Of a DNA stretch of 64,000 nucleotides, positions 12,501-21,953 are shown in pieces. Where the stretch lies: NCBI GenBank assembly GCA_013396995.1, contig VWZP01009168.1:2247644-2311643 (forward strand), in the 5' to 3' direction. The notes under the pieces are model-generated. The model was given only the letters and a program-made list of their open reading frames with translations, was not told where the DNA came from and did not search any database. The stretch comes from Dicaeum eximium. Its lineage: Eukaryota; Chordata; Aves; Passeriformes; Dicaeidae. The translations under genes were made by a program, and so were the position numbers. Positions within the stretch are counted from its first letter, which is position 1. Every line of letters begins with the position of its first letter.

Positions 12501-15500
12501 CCCACTTTCTAACCAAATTCCACTGTAGAACCTCACGAGACAACCAAAATTACATAATTTGTGCACCAGACATGGTGAAGGTCTAGAGAAGGACCTTGGC
12601 ATATCTGTGGCTGGATTATTCTCCTGCTTGCCACTCACACTGGGAGGTGAAACATCCATCCAGCAAACACACAGAAACCTCATACTGACACCCTAAAGCA
12701 GGGCACGAGAATCTAGAGCTGAACTGCACCTGAAAACAATTGGAAATTAGGGACTGATTTAGACTGAGGCACATCTGTCCAATATAATCATCCCTGTGAC
12801 TGTCTGACCTCTTGAGAGACCAAAATGTTTTGATTAATCTTGACTTTGAGGACCAAGCTTTCAATTATCTCTAGAGAAACCTGGAAATGCAGAAATAACA
12901 GAAATAAGGGGAAAAAAATCTGCCATATTCCAGTTAATTTTTCACGCCAAAATCAGTGAATGGCTTCCCATTTAACTTTAAAGTCTCATCTAAAACCCCA
13001 ATTAAGCAAGAGGTCTGTGTGGCACTAAAGATCAAAGAAAGGTGCCATACCTGGAGTGCCAGATGATGGATTAATTTGGTAAACCACAGGTGTCTGCTCA
13101 GCTGAGAACTGCAAAGGGAAATTTGCAGTGAAATGTCAGCTATACATTTTCTTTTTTGCCCAAATTGCCCACCCTGGCTTGATCCAATGTCAGAAGACAC
13201 AGTTCAGTACACTACCAAATTTCTAAGTCATGCTTTAGATGAAATTAAAACCTGCATTTTATCTTGAATGGTGACACCATTTTTCTTCCCAATAGCATAT
13301 CCTTTAGAAAAATTTCACCATTACAGATGTGATGTAATGTAACTTCAGACACTCTTTGGCAAGTTTGTTGGGTACCTTAAAGCAGTGAGCAAGGACTTTG
13401 TCTTGTCCCATCTTACAGCAATACAACAGAGAATTTTTAGGGAAATGACCACCTTTGCCTCTGAGGAAAAAAATCTTGAAAATCATCAAGTCCAACCATT
13501 AATCCAACACTGCTAAATCCAGTAAAACATATCCCCAAATGCCACACCTGCATGGCTTTTCAATCCCTCTAGGGCTGGTGACTTCACCACTTCCCTGCTG
13601 TTTGACAATCTTTTGGGGAAGGCATTTTCCCTAACATTCAATCTAAACCTCCCCTGGTGCAATTTGAGGCAATTTTCTCATCCTGTGTCTTGTAATTTGG
13701 GAGAAGAGGCCAATCCCCACCTGGCTGAATCCTCCTTTCAAGGAGTTGTGGAGAGTGAGAAGGTCCTCCCTGAGCCTCCTTTTCTCCAGGCTGAGCCCCC
13801 TGAACTCCCTGAGCTGCTCCTCATCAGACCTGTGTTCCAAAGCCTCCCCCATCCTTTTTGGACATGCTCATCTTCCCCACCTCCTTTCTGAGCCTCCTCA
13901 TGACCTCACTGGCACTTACAGATGCTGCTCCCAGCCCAATAAATATAATAAAAAATGAATTTTTTGCATTAATTCAAAGGTACCATTGCATATGTCAGGG
14001 TTTTTCCCTAAGCTTCCTTTCCTTGAAGCCCATTCCCTTTCAGAGCTCAGCCTTTGCCTTCCCTCCTACTCATGGCCGTGTTAAAAATGAATGAACAGCC
14101 ACAAACTTCCTCCAGCCTTGGCCACTTCTGGGGAGCAAAGGCAGCATCACACCATACCCCAGGCTGCAGAAGATGTGGAGAAAGGAGCCAAAAGCAGCAT
14201 GAAACTGGGGCCACGGGCTGACACAAGTCTTGTGAGCTGCTCAGACTTGTTGCTGCCTGCAGCAGCTTTTCCAATCTAACACGGAGGCAAAATTAATTTT
14301 AATACCGTAGCTCCCAGGGCCCAGCCCCAAAACAAAGAGACTCATTGTGGTTTATTTAGCTTGGAATGTGCCTCATTAACAGCATCCCCTGGTGATTTTT
14401 CATCAGCTCCCTAAGCTAGCTGAACCACCCAATGACTCTTCAGCTTTAATGTGCAATTTACTGAAAATGCCAGGTTTTGTTCAAAGTTAGCACAGAGGTG
14501 GGATGTGACTTCCAAAAACACCAGGCCTCATCCCAAAGCACACAGTCCTGGTTAAGGATTCTGCTCTGCAAGAGATCACAGAATCCCAGAATGGTTTGGG
14601 TTGGAAGGGACCTTAAAGACCTTCTCATTTCACCTCCTGCCATGGGCAGGCACCCCTCCCACTATCCCAGGGTGCTCCAAGCCCCATCTAACCCAGCCTG
14701 GAACACTTCCAGGGATGGGACAGCCACACTTCTCTGGGCAACCTTGGCCAGGGCCTCACATTAAAGAGTTTTTTTCGAACATCCAATCTACACCTACTCT
14801 CTCAGTTTGAAGCCATTCCCCCTGGTTCTGTCTCTAACTTGCCTTTGCAAAAAGTCTCTCCCTACCTTTCTTTAGCTTAGGGCTGGAATTGGATGGTCTT
14901 AGAGGTCCCTTCCAATCCAAACTATTCCATGACCCCATCCATTTCAATGTATTTCTTGTGACACAATGTTGAAGCTTCACTCCCTTCAATACCTTGAATT
15001 CTTTATCCTCACTTCTGCCCTTGCTTGGTGATTACCTTGAAAGAATAGCGCTCTTTCTCCACCTCAGTCAGGTTGTTAATCACATGTCCTTTAAAGATCA
15101 CCTCCACATAGTACAAACCCTCCTGGGGTGAAGACCTAGGTGGAAGAAAATGTGTAATATTATATTATTTTTATACGAATTGTGTTTAGGAAATGCCAAG
15201 TCCTTTACAGAGTCTCCATTCACAGCATTCACATTCACATTCACTCTCCACTGAGACTTCCATAGAGCAAAGGAGCTTTACACTGTGAGCCAAAACTTCA
15301 CACATATGAAGGCAAATTTTAAAATAACAATTTAAAAGAAATGTGGAAGCACAGCAAGAACTCACAGTTAAGAGCAGAAGGTGACAGGACTGCATTGCAA
15401 CTCTACCCAAATTATTGTTAATGCAAAACACAAACATTCTCATTAGGCATGCATAGAAAATAACTGTTATTCATTAGCAATAAAATGACCCAGGGCTGCC

Positions 15501-18500
15501 TGGATCTGTAGGGCTTCTTGATCCTGGTCCATAAATTAATGCTGCATCCTCATTTCACAGTTTCCCAGCACAGCACCCAGCAGAATTTACTCCCATCCAA
15601 ATCATAGCAGCAAAATATGGAAGAGTCTCATTAAGTCTCTCTTCAGACACCCCTTCCAGTTCAACAACCTGTGTTAAAGTTATGACAGGATAAAAAACAG
15701 GCAGCTCAAACTGCCCAGCTGGTGCTTGGAACCATATTTATTTCCTGTTCTATTCATAACACATCTCTATCACCTTGGACAAGTCAAGGACACCAAAAGC
15801 TGGTCGAGTCTCCTGCAAGATTTCCTTGAGAGTTTTGCATCTGAGAGCTAGATGTCTACAAACCTTTGAAGGTCTGATCTGGGCTGCCCAAGAAGCCTCA
15901 CTGTGACCCTCATGCCCCAAGGCAGCCTTGTGCTTCATGAAATTGAAACAAGGATCAATCAGCCCCGGTTAGCAGGTGCTCAGCGAGGCCACAGTAGCAG
16001 CTGTAGGAATCTTTCAGCTCCCAAACTGCCTGTGCAGAGGCTGAAGGAAAGTGAGGATCCTGTTTGACAAAGGGCAAGGTCTCACCCACAGTGTGACTAT
16101 GGATCATACCTTGTTCTGCACCTTATGGTGGGCAAGTCCAGATACGGAGGAGAGACATCACAAGGCAGCCTGAGCAGGTCTGGATTCACCAGGGACACTT
16201 CCAGCTGGGATGCACTGGCTGGAGAGACAGATTCTACCTGGTGGGAGGCTGAGCCTAAGCAAGAAAATCAATCAGAGGAGCTCTGTGAGGACAGGATCAC
16301 TCCTAGTCACTAGGAATGATCATTGCCTAGTCAATAAGCATTTTTGGAGGTACAACCTGTTGGAATCCAGGGCACAGAGAATGTCTCTCTGCCTGTTTTA
16401 AGAAATTCTGACCCTCAGCAGAACTCTGCTTTTAACCTTTGTCCCTGGGAAAAATTGCCAAAACTTTGGGATGAGATAGAGCTCACAGGTAGTAATATGC
16501 AGTAGTAGTAGTGTATCACAGAGTGAAGAATTTAGGGTTTTAGGATTTTAATATGAGAGTGAATAGGAGACAAGATGGAAAAATTTGGGTGTTGTCCCTT
16601 CTTCCTTCTTGTCCCTCTTCAGCTCCATTTTCTGCAGCACTGGTGGCACAAAGTTCTTGGTTAGAGTGAGCAGTAATGTGGAAGTTACGTGTATGGATTA
16701 GTAGAAGTTATTGGTAGAAAAGTAGAAACAAAGTAGGTGTTAGAAAGTAATTGGGTTAAACAGCTTTAAAAGGCCTTGGTTTGGGTGTTTGGGGCCCATT
16801 TTGTGCCTTGGTTCGGGTGTTTGGGGCCCATTTTGTGCCTTGGTTTGGGTGTTTGGGTCCATTTTGTGCCTTGGTTTGGGTGTTTGGGGCCCATTTTGTG
16901 CCTTGGTTTGGGTGTTTGGGGTCCATTTTGTGCCTTGGTTTGGGTACATTTTGTCCATTTTGTGCCTTGGTTTGGGTGTTTGGGGTCCATTTTGTGCCTC
17001 GCTTCTCGCACGCTGAGTCTGGTGTGCAGACGGTGCTGAACTTAAGATAAGAATAAACAAAAACCTGAAGACCAAGAGAAAGAGAGTCCTGCACGTTCTT
17101 CATCCTTGGAAAAGAACTCAGCAGTGGGAACCCCCTCCAAAGGCCCAGGGGGTTGGGTTCCCACTCTTGTTGGGACCAAAAAACACAACACAACCCAGCT
17201 TCTCTAGGAATAATGCTTAGAGCCCTTGATCAGGTTTTTAAAACCATGTCTGTGTAATTTCATGTTGTGGTGGTTTAACCCCTGCTGTCAACTCAGCCCC
17301 ACACAGCCACTCACTCACTTTCCCTCCAGGGGCACGGGGGAGAGGACTGGAAGGGTAAAAACCACAATCCCAAGTGCACTTCCACACATCTTTTAAATCC
17401 CCCTGGTGACTCTACCACTGCCCTGGGCAGCCTGTACCACACACAGCTGGCCATGCACAGCTGGTTCAGAAACCAACTCTCTTCACAATGAGTAAATATT
17501 CATCACTGTGGAAAATCAGACCTAGCTTTGTACAGTTGGTTTTGGGCCCAAATGGACATGAAATTTAATTTTCTGTGATTTTTAGTCAGATCTCATGTTT
17601 ATCATAAGAGTTTTAAAAGCTCCAGCATCACGGGATATATGAAGGAAGCAGATTTTTAGCTTTTCTCCAATAAAAGGGCAGGAGAAGGGAAGAAATTTCT
17701 AGCCCCACATCTGCAAAAATAAACTAAACATTTTGACTTCTGTTGCTTAGAAATAAACCTTCAGCAATAGCTTATAAAGTCATAATTTCAAGCTGATTTC
17801 ATGCTATGAGCATCCCAGCCTATGGCTCTGTTGGGTAGGGTTTGTCACTCCAACCACAAACCTCAGAAAGGAGCTGATTATCTGTTATTTTTACATCCCT
17901 GGAAGTCTCCAAGGCCAGGCTGGACAGGGACTGTAGCAACCTGGCAATGTGGAAGGTGTCCCTGCCCATGGCAAGGGGGTGAAGATGATGAAGATTGAGA
18001 TGATTTTAAAATCCCTTTCAATCCAATCTTTCTATGACTCTATTTCAACACACACTTTGTAAGAATTTAAAGCTCACCATCCAGAGTGATGGTGATCCAT
18101 GTCCCTCCAGCCGTGCTGCCCTCGTGGGGCTCGACAAGGGATCCTGAGGCTGTCCCTGCAAAAACAAACCAAATGCAAATACCTAAAATACCTTGTTCAG
18201 GATGATACACTGTGATCTGAGAGGTGCTTTCCTGTGATCCCACCCTTCATCCCATTTCTCCTTCCCAAGCACCCAAATTAATCAAGTTTCCCATCCTTTT
18301 CCCTCCCACCTCTCTCCCCTGTTTACAGCTCCCCTCAGGGAGGTGTTGATGCCTTTAGGGCTTGGTGAACCAAGCTACAGCCTGAGCCTCCTGTCGTCCT
18401 CAAGAATTAAAGATGATAAACCTCATGTTTATGCCTTCATCTCTCAAAGAAATGTGTTTGTTGAGATCTGTGCACCCTACCAAAATTAAGGCTGCCTACA

Positions 18501-19245
18501 AAATATTTCCTTTTCTGGCTCCAAGACAGCCTGTCCAGATATTTCCTTCTGAAGTCCATACAGGCCTGGAAAAGAGCTCCTGCTTCATGATGTTAAGTCA
18601 CCTATAACCTGCTATGCCACACCTTTCATAAAGACACAACATTCCTTAGATGATTTAGAATTTATTTTGGGTACCCTCATTCTCTGAAGCTGAGAGATGA
18701 ACAAGCATACGGATTCCTTTTATGCAGCCACTGACCAGAATTTTTCAGAAGTCATTTTATGGTGATATCCACATTCCTGATTAACATTTTAGGAGATTTC
18801 CAACTTCTTAGATGTATTTGGATGCAGTCTGATCAAACATCAGGATTCATCACCAAAGCCAAATACTGAACACTTTTGCATCATGAACCCTTAATATCAA
18901 CATGCAAGGAGTGATATATTTATCATCAAGTAAACAAAAAACAATAGGTATGGTACGAACTCAGGTAGAACACAGAGAATTAAAAATTAATCCAGAAATC
19001 TCCTCTATGGCTATGGAAATAATGCCATGGAAAACCAATAACAAGGGTGCACAATGTCCAGTGTGCTACAGTCAATATCCCATAGTTTTCAACACCTTTT
19101 AGAGGTTCTTCTCTACAACTCACAGGCATTCTGTATCCAATCCCCACAAGATTTTGCAGGTGTGGTCAGAGAAAACACCCCTCAATCACCCACCTGCCAA
19201 GAATATCAGCCCAGCACTCAGCAGGAATGTTCTCCAAAGGTTCAT
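1145..19245 (-). CDS. PKHD1: PKHD1 (fibrocystin), 5' part of the gene, fifteen exons placed, partial
   Basis: Fibrocystin is a very large single-pass membrane protein of primary cilia and ductal epithelia; loss in humans causes recessive polycystic kidney disease. The minus strand here carries the N-terminal exons in order: signal peptide, IPT/TIG repeats, then PA14. Every placed exon has an AG acceptor, a GT donor and a phase that joins to its placed neighbour. Where I recall human exon boundaries, several exon lengths agree exactly (78, 58, 79, 65 nt). Placed coding sequence totals about 1,460 nt (about 487 residues). Two expected short exons were not found: human exon 8, and the one before PA14. 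Introns are 0.1-3 kb, far shorter than in mammals, and hold CR1 copies and two LTRs. No coding exon was found between 1 and 1144, so the next exon probably lies off the left edge. Identity is secure; the exact start of transcription is unknown. Confidence 0.95.
1687..1962 (-). CDS. PKHD1: PKHD1 exon 17: rest of PA14 domain
   Basis: This 276-nt exon encodes exactly 92 codons in phase 0-0, with acceptor TGCACACAG and donor GTCAGT. It begins VRIASLPAGTSDWSENWVKN and contains YYLEALHH and GMRVGVQVHNTWL, the aromatic and histidine-rich strands that finish PA14. A CR1 element ends within about 20 bp of its 3' splice site. Confidence 0.95.
1982..2250 (-). mobile_element. CR1 LINE 3' fragment
   Basis: On the minus strand its 3' tail (CCAGCCCAAACCACTCTGTG) ends about 18 bp before the PKHD1 exon 17 acceptor, in the same orientation as the gene. 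Confidence 0.92.
2300..2334 (+). repeat. (AAAC)n microsatellite
   Basis: About seven AAAC units, at the left-hand end of the CR1 copy at 1982. Confidence 0.85.
2805..2919 (-). CDS. PKHD1: PKHD1 PA14-domain exon (human exon 16 equivalent)
   Basis: It encodes RLRGFFVAPQTNNYTFWIQA then DGQASLYLSLSQDPKEK before a GTATTA donor. The YTFWIxADxxASLxLS block is the core of a PA14 beta-barrel. Two acceptors six bases apart (ending at 2920 and 2914) give the same frame, so the first two residues are uncertain. Exon numbering from here is by analogy with human. Confidence 0.93.
3511..3548 (+). repeat. Poly-T run of about 38 bases
   Basis: Uninterrupted T run in the PKHD1 intron that should also contain the missing short exon. 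On the gene strand it is poly-A. Confidence 0.95.
3830..3930 (-). CDS. PKHD1: PKHD1 exon 14: entry into PA14 domain
   Basis: The exon is 101 nt with acceptor TTTCTAG and donor GTAAGG. It encodes NRGLLFEVWDDASDLTEAGP then GYRWQFVPNASSP. An N-glycosylation site (NAS) is present. It ends in phase 0, while the next placed exon starts with one base of a split codon, so a short exon between them must exist. Confidence 0.93.
4436..4866 (-). mobile_element. CR1 LINE 3' fragment
   Basis: Older, about 430-bp copy between PKHD1 exons 13 and 14, recognisable from GAATGGTTTGG to GGAGCTCCAGCTCT. Confidence 0.88.
5004..5096 (-). CDS. PKHD1: PKHD1 exon 13: end of third IPT domain
   Basis: The exon is 93 nt with acceptor CTGGCAG and donor GTGAGC. 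It encodes VPCKVKHVSPREISCTTEPV and ends in PQP. The paired cysteines (PCKV and SCTT) close the IPT fold. A CR1 copy starts about 75 bp to its right, inside the upstream intron. Confidence 0.95.
5172..5525 (-). mobile_element. CR1 LINE 3' fragment
   Basis: Lies between PKHD1 exons 12 and 13; extends further 5' than most copies, to the GGGTCTCACCAGAGCAGAG region. Confidence 0.9.
5719..5820 (-). CDS. PKHD1: PKHD1 exon 12: third IPT domain
   Basis: The exon is 102 nt with acceptor CCCTGCAG and donor GTAAGA. It encodes IFSVSPAGGSLAGGTELTVT followed by GDFFEEPVQVTAA. The SPxxGSLxGGTxLTVTGxxF pattern is the classic IPT/TIG opening. Confidence 0.95.
7161..7231 (-). CDS. PKHD1: PKHD1 exon 11
   Basis: The exon is 71 nt with acceptor TCTTGCAG and donor GTATTC. 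It encodes SAVHRGAWLISAKQELFLYQ then THP. AWLISAKQ-x-LFLYQTH is the linker leading into the third IPT domain in fibrocystin. Confidence 0.95.
7552..7806 (-). mobile_element. CR1 LINE 3' fragment
   Basis: Well-preserved 255-bp copy between PKHD1 exons 10 and 11, starting GAATGGTTTGGGTGGG. Confidence 0.95.
8057..8096 (-). CDS. PKHD1: PKHD1 exon 10 (micro-exon)
   Basis: A 40-nt exon with acceptor CTCCAG and donor GTGAGT encodes SHNVSFSVFNKG plus a split lysine codon. It is too short to appear as an open frame of its own. Phase joins exactly to the flanking exons. A probable solo LTR lies 150 bp upstream of it in the gene's direction. Confidence 0.92.
8247..8621 (+). mobile_element. Probable solo LTR in a PKHD1 intron
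   Basis: The segment begins TGTGGG, ends GATACA and is bracketed by CAAT (8243-8246 and 8622-8625). A poly(A) signal (CAATAAAA) lies at about 8521, followed by a short GATTCTG/GATCGG repeat. It is antisense to PKHD1 between exons 9 and 10. The 4-bp flank is short enough to be chance. Confidence 0.55.
9096..9160 (-). CDS. PKHD1: PKHD1 exon 9
   Basis: The exon is 65 nt, the human length, with acceptor CTCCACAG and donor GTTGGT. It encodes YPMQVKDGLGTLQCRVEGNH then I. The GLGTLQCxVEG block is nearly invariant in fibrocystins. Its first base completes a split codon, so it can follow exon 7 directly without a frameshift. Confidence 0.93.
12127..12205 (-). CDS. PKHD1: PKHD1 exon 7: second IPT domain
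   Basis: The exon is 79 nt, the human length, with acceptor AAACAG and donor GTAATT. It encodes NLIQIHGKTIAGRYETLDFN then VDYID, and ends with two bases (GG) of a split codon. The following human exon 8 has no recognisable counterpart before 9160. Confidence 0.92.
13051..13108 (-). CDS. PKHD1: PKHD1 exon 6: start of second IPT domain
   Basis: The exon is 58 nt, the human length, with acceptor TTTGCAG and donor GTATGG. It encodes FSAEQTPVVYQINPSSGTP and ends in phase 1. The P-x-SG-x-PG turn is the usual opening of an IPT fold. Confidence 0.93.
13480..13900 (-). mobile_element. CR1 LINE 3' fragment, divergent subfamily
   Basis: ATCAAGTCCAACCATTAATC, GGTGACTTCACCACTTCCCT and CAATCTAAACCTCCCCTGG mark a different CR1 subfamily from the copies using GGTTGCTCCAAGCC. 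Confidence 0.88.
14573..14875 (-). mobile_element. CR1 LINE 3' fragment
   Basis: Begins GAATGGTTTGGGTTGG; has an internal deletion near the TCACATTAAAGAG segment. Confidence 0.93.
14880..14935 (+). mobile_element. CR1 LINE tail
   Basis: Short 3' tail (GGTCCCTTCCAATCCAAAC) directly beyond the opposite-strand copy. Confidence 0.7.
15036..15135 (-). CDS. PKHD1: PKHD1 exon 5: end of first IPT domain
   Basis: The exon is 100 nt with acceptor CACCTAG and donor GTAATC. It encodes SSPQEGLYYVEVIFKGHVI and ends in YSFK. The EGLYxxE strand is characteristic of the family. It is three codons shorter than the human exon, with phase conserved. Confidence 0.93.
16110..16254 (-). CDS. PKHD1: PKHD1 exon 4: first IPT domain
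   Basis: The exon is 145 nt with acceptor TTGCTTAG and donor GTATGA. It encodes a variable stretch and then SQLEVSLVNPDLLRLPCDVS and YLDLPTIRCRTR. The PCD...LDLP...CRTR block, with its paired cysteines, is the conserved part. It is two codons shorter than the human exon, in the variable half. Confidence 0.93.
16358..17190 (+). mobile_element. Solo LTR of an endogenous retrovirus, family A copy 1
   Basis: The element starts TGTTGG and ends CAACA, and is flanked by the 5-bp repeat CAACC (16353-16357 and 17191-17195). A poly(A) signal AATAAA lies near 17052. It is closely similar to the copy at 25677. It is longer because of a 32-bp minisatellite at 16773-16997. It lies in the intron between PKHD1 exons 3 and 4, antisense to the gene. 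No coding retroviral sequence is present. Confidence 0.85.
16773..16997 (+). repeat. 32-bp minisatellite inside LTR copy 1
   Basis: Seven tandem units of about 31-32 bp begin CCTTGGTTTGGGTG and end CCATTTTGTG, with point differences and one unit altered. Open frames on both strands here arise from the repeat, not from a gene. Confidence 0.92.
17266..17372. mobile_element. Fragment of the same avian LTR family as 52001
   Basis: GTGGTTTAACCCCTGCTG then CACACAGCCACTCACTCACT and GGGGGAGAGGACTGGAAGGG match the start of that LTR. The remainder is missing. Confidence 0.55.
17392..17475 (-). mobile_element. CR1 LINE short fragment, divergent subfamily
   Basis: CTTTTAAATCCCCCTGGTGA through TGGGCAGCCTGTACC matches the same subfamily as 13480. 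Confidence 0.65.
17893..18045 (+). mobile_element. CR1 LINE 3' fragment
   Basis: Reads GTCTCCAAGGCCAGGCTGGA to TTTCTATGACTC; its tail ends about 30 bp from PKHD1 exon 3, antisense. Confidence 0.92.
18078..18155 (-). CDS. PKHD1: PKHD1 exon 3: start of first IPT domain
   Basis: The exon is 78 nt, flanked by TTTTTGCAG and GTGAGC. It encodes TASGSLVEPHEGSTAGGTW then ITITLD. The EP-x-EGS-x-AGGTWIT signature opens the first IPT (immunoglobulin-like) fold of fibrocystin. Length and both phases equal the human exon. Confidence 0.93.
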
Positions 19246-19253
19246 CTTGAACA
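19194..19253 (-). CDS. PKHD1: PKHD1 exon 2: start codon and signal peptide
   Basis: Read on the minus strand, ATG at 19245-19243 opens MNLWRTFLLSAGLIFLA, a basic residue followed by a hydrophobic core typical of a signal peptide. The coding part is 52 nt and ends in phase 1 before a GTGGGT donor, the same length and phase as human exon 2. The start is chosen because it gives a signal peptide that joins in frame to the next exon. A possible acceptor (TTATCCAG) eight bases upstream of the ATG at 19253 suggests a separate non-coding first exon, which I could not place. Confidence 0.88.
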
Positions 19254-19581
19254 CTGGATAAGGAATTCACAAGAGTCTGGCTCCAGGACCTTCCCTGTAA
19301 CTTTAAAAAAAAAAAAATCTGTATTCTTTCTTGTCACTGCAAACGTATGGGAGCAATAGTTGTGAACTCTTCTAATAATTTAAGAATATAAACATTTGAG
19401 CACTTGCAGACCAGGTCTTACTTGCTGTCATAGCCAGAGATGTCACACATTTCCTTCATAAAGTCCATGTCAGGAACTGTTCTAACATTTAAAGACAGAC
19501 CATCAACTCCTCCTGCCTTCACCCTCGGTGTGGAAAAAGCATGGGTATTTAATTAAAGAATTAATTTAGCCACATTTTTAA

Positions 19582-19700
19582 ATCACAAAATGGTTTTGGC
19601 TGGAAGAGACCTTAAAGATCACCCAATTACAACCCCCTGCCATGGGCATGGACACCTTCCACCAGACCAGGTTGCTCCAAGCCCCATCCAACCTGGTTTC
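19582..19700 (-). mobile_element. CR1 LINE 3' fragment
   Basis: About 120-bp tail piece 0.35 kb upstream of the PKHD1 start-codon exon, truncated after AACCTGGTTTC. Confidence 0.9.
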
Positions 19701-21206
19701 TACTGCTTGTGGTACCACAAGACCTACTGTGACCACTTTCTCTTTCTTGCACATTTTAACACACTGCAAAGTGCATGGGGCAGAGCCCAGCACCCTGGTG
19801 CAAGTGAATGCTGCATTCCAAAGCAGGTGCAGAAAATTTCATTTGCATTTAATTGTAGTATTCTTTTCAGGACTTCTTCTGGCTTTACTTACCTTATTCA
19901 ATCTGTTCTTCCTCCATTCCTCTGATGAGTGAAGTGCAGGGGTTCTGATACCAGCACAAGAGCTGCATCTCTTTGGCACCAGCTCTGCCACAGATTTCAA
20001 GCTGGGGTTGTGTCAGTCACTCTTCCCAGTGCTGAAACCCACCAGACAAGCTTCCCAAAAGGCTCAAATCCCGTCACAGACAGCTCAGAGCTGTCCACTG
20101 AGGGTGCTTAATTATTAACCTAAGCTACTTGCTGCTATTAACTGTTTGGTTCCAAGACTTTATTAACCATAACAAAAATAACCTGAGATTGTTCTTCCAT
20201 TGGTATATGGTTAGGTCCTCCAATAGGAGGACAATTAATCCATTTTATCCTCTTTCTTTCCCTCCTACAACATGACAGAAAAACTGTTTCTTGGTATTCT
20301 GATATTCAATCTGGGACTGACTTTCACAGCAAGTGGACTTCAAGTTTCCCTTACACATTATTAATTCAATTTTTCCGTGGTATTCCAAACAGCACCTGCT
20401 GGGAATTCTGCTCAAAGGGTGTTTAGATCCCTTATCACTTCTCAAGTAGGTTTAACCCACCAGGTCTTTTCCCCTGTGGAAAAGAGGGCAGTGGAGTTCC
20501 ACAGTGTTACCATTCGTGCCCTGGAGAGCCTTGGCTGCTGGCAAGATGCAATCCAGCCTCGCTCAGACCCTGAACAGCATCTCCACTCCCACCTCTGCCC
20601 TCCTCTCCTTGAAGCCCAGATGGATTCTGATGGAGTCCCTCAATGGGTTGCTGAGCCCCTGCCCTGGTATGGAACCTTCATGGAAGTTTCCACTGACATT
20701 TGCAGGAAGTTCCCAGACCCCACAGCATAGCTGAGGATTAATGAGTTACCACACACCAAACAGCAGCAGAATGTGCTCATGCTCTCACCTCAGCCCCAAA
20801 GGGAGGTGAAACAACCTTGCTCAGGTTCCTCCTCAGCCTCAGTTCAGAGACTCAGTGGCACAAAGTCACGGGCAATCAACCCTCAGGGGAGCTCTGGAGC
20901 TCTGCCCAGCAGTGGAACCAGTCCTGCTTGGCTTATTTTTAGGCCAAGCCCCAGTGTCTCAGCCACACACAGCCAATGATTACAGGAACCCCCTGTGAGT
21001 TAACCCCATCAGTGATCTACACTCAGTTTACTTATTAGCAGAATTACACTGGAAATGTGGTCAGAAGGAAGAGTAAACGTGAGACAATTCTCAAACAAAA
21101 AAAACTATTGCTAAAGGAGAGGCTGTTCAAGGATGACAACTTGGAAACAGCAGACAAAAAGAGGCTCTGACAATCAAACTCTCTAGGTCATAGTCAGCAA
21201 AAACTA

Positions 21207-21326
21207 TAGTATTAGTATTAGTATTAGTATTAGTATTAGTATTAGTATTAGTATTAGTATTAGTATTAGTATTAGTATTAGTATTAGTATTAGTATTAGT
21301 ATCAGTATCAGTATTAGTATCAGTAT
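21207..21326 (+). repeat. Hexanucleotide microsatellite (AGTATT)n
   Basis: About twenty tandem hexamers, mostly perfect, with a few C-for-T changes at the right end. It produces an Asn-Thr repeat frame on the minus strand that is not a gene. Confidence 0.95.
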
Positions 21327-21530
21327 CCACAGCACTTTGTGATCCAATCCTAAGGAAATGTTTTATCCAGGAAAAAACTCAATCAAATGTCTGATAGGTT
21401 TGCTGATCAGAAGGATTTGGGATGGGATGAGGAGTTTATTCTTTGCAGAAAGTCACAGATTAGGTAAAACAATGCAAAGGGAGCCCTCCCCATGAAGGAG
21501 CTGAAAAGAAAGAGGGAAAGGGCAAGTGTG

Positions 21531-21953
21531 CAGGAGGCCACCAAGATGATTGAAGGGATGGAGCAACTCTCCTGCAAGAAAAGGCTGAGATGATTGGGAT
21601 TGTTCAGCTTCAAAAAGAGAAGGTTTTGGGGTGACCTAATTACACCCAGACAGTACCTACAGGGACAAAAACAACTTACAAGGGCCTGGAGGGACAGGAC
21701 AGAGGGGAAGGGTTTTAAACTGGCAGAGGGCAGGGTTAGATGGGATATTAGGAAAAAGATGAGGGTGGGGAGGCCCTGGCACAGGGTGCCCAGAGAAGCT
21801 GTGGCTGCCCCTGGATCCCTGGAAATGTCCAAGGCCAGGTTGGACAGGGCTTGGGGCATCCTGGGATAATGGAAGGTGTCCCTGCCCATGGCAGGGGGTG
21901 GAACTGGATGAGCTTTAAGGTCCTTTCCATCCCAAACAATTCTATGAAAAACA
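21531..21953 (+). mobile_element. CR1 LINE 3' fragment
   Basis: Long 420-bp copy including GAGGCCACCAAGATGATTGA and the full tail to AACAATTCTATGA. Confidence 0.93.

Noticed and set aside
16773..16997. Regular direct repeats resembling a CRISPR array
   Set aside because: Units are contiguous without unique spacers, and the sequence is eukaryotic.
16756..17193. Repetitive KPRHKMGPKHPNQG-type protein frames
   Set aside because: Translation of the 32-bp minisatellite inside an LTR; open in several frames on both strands.
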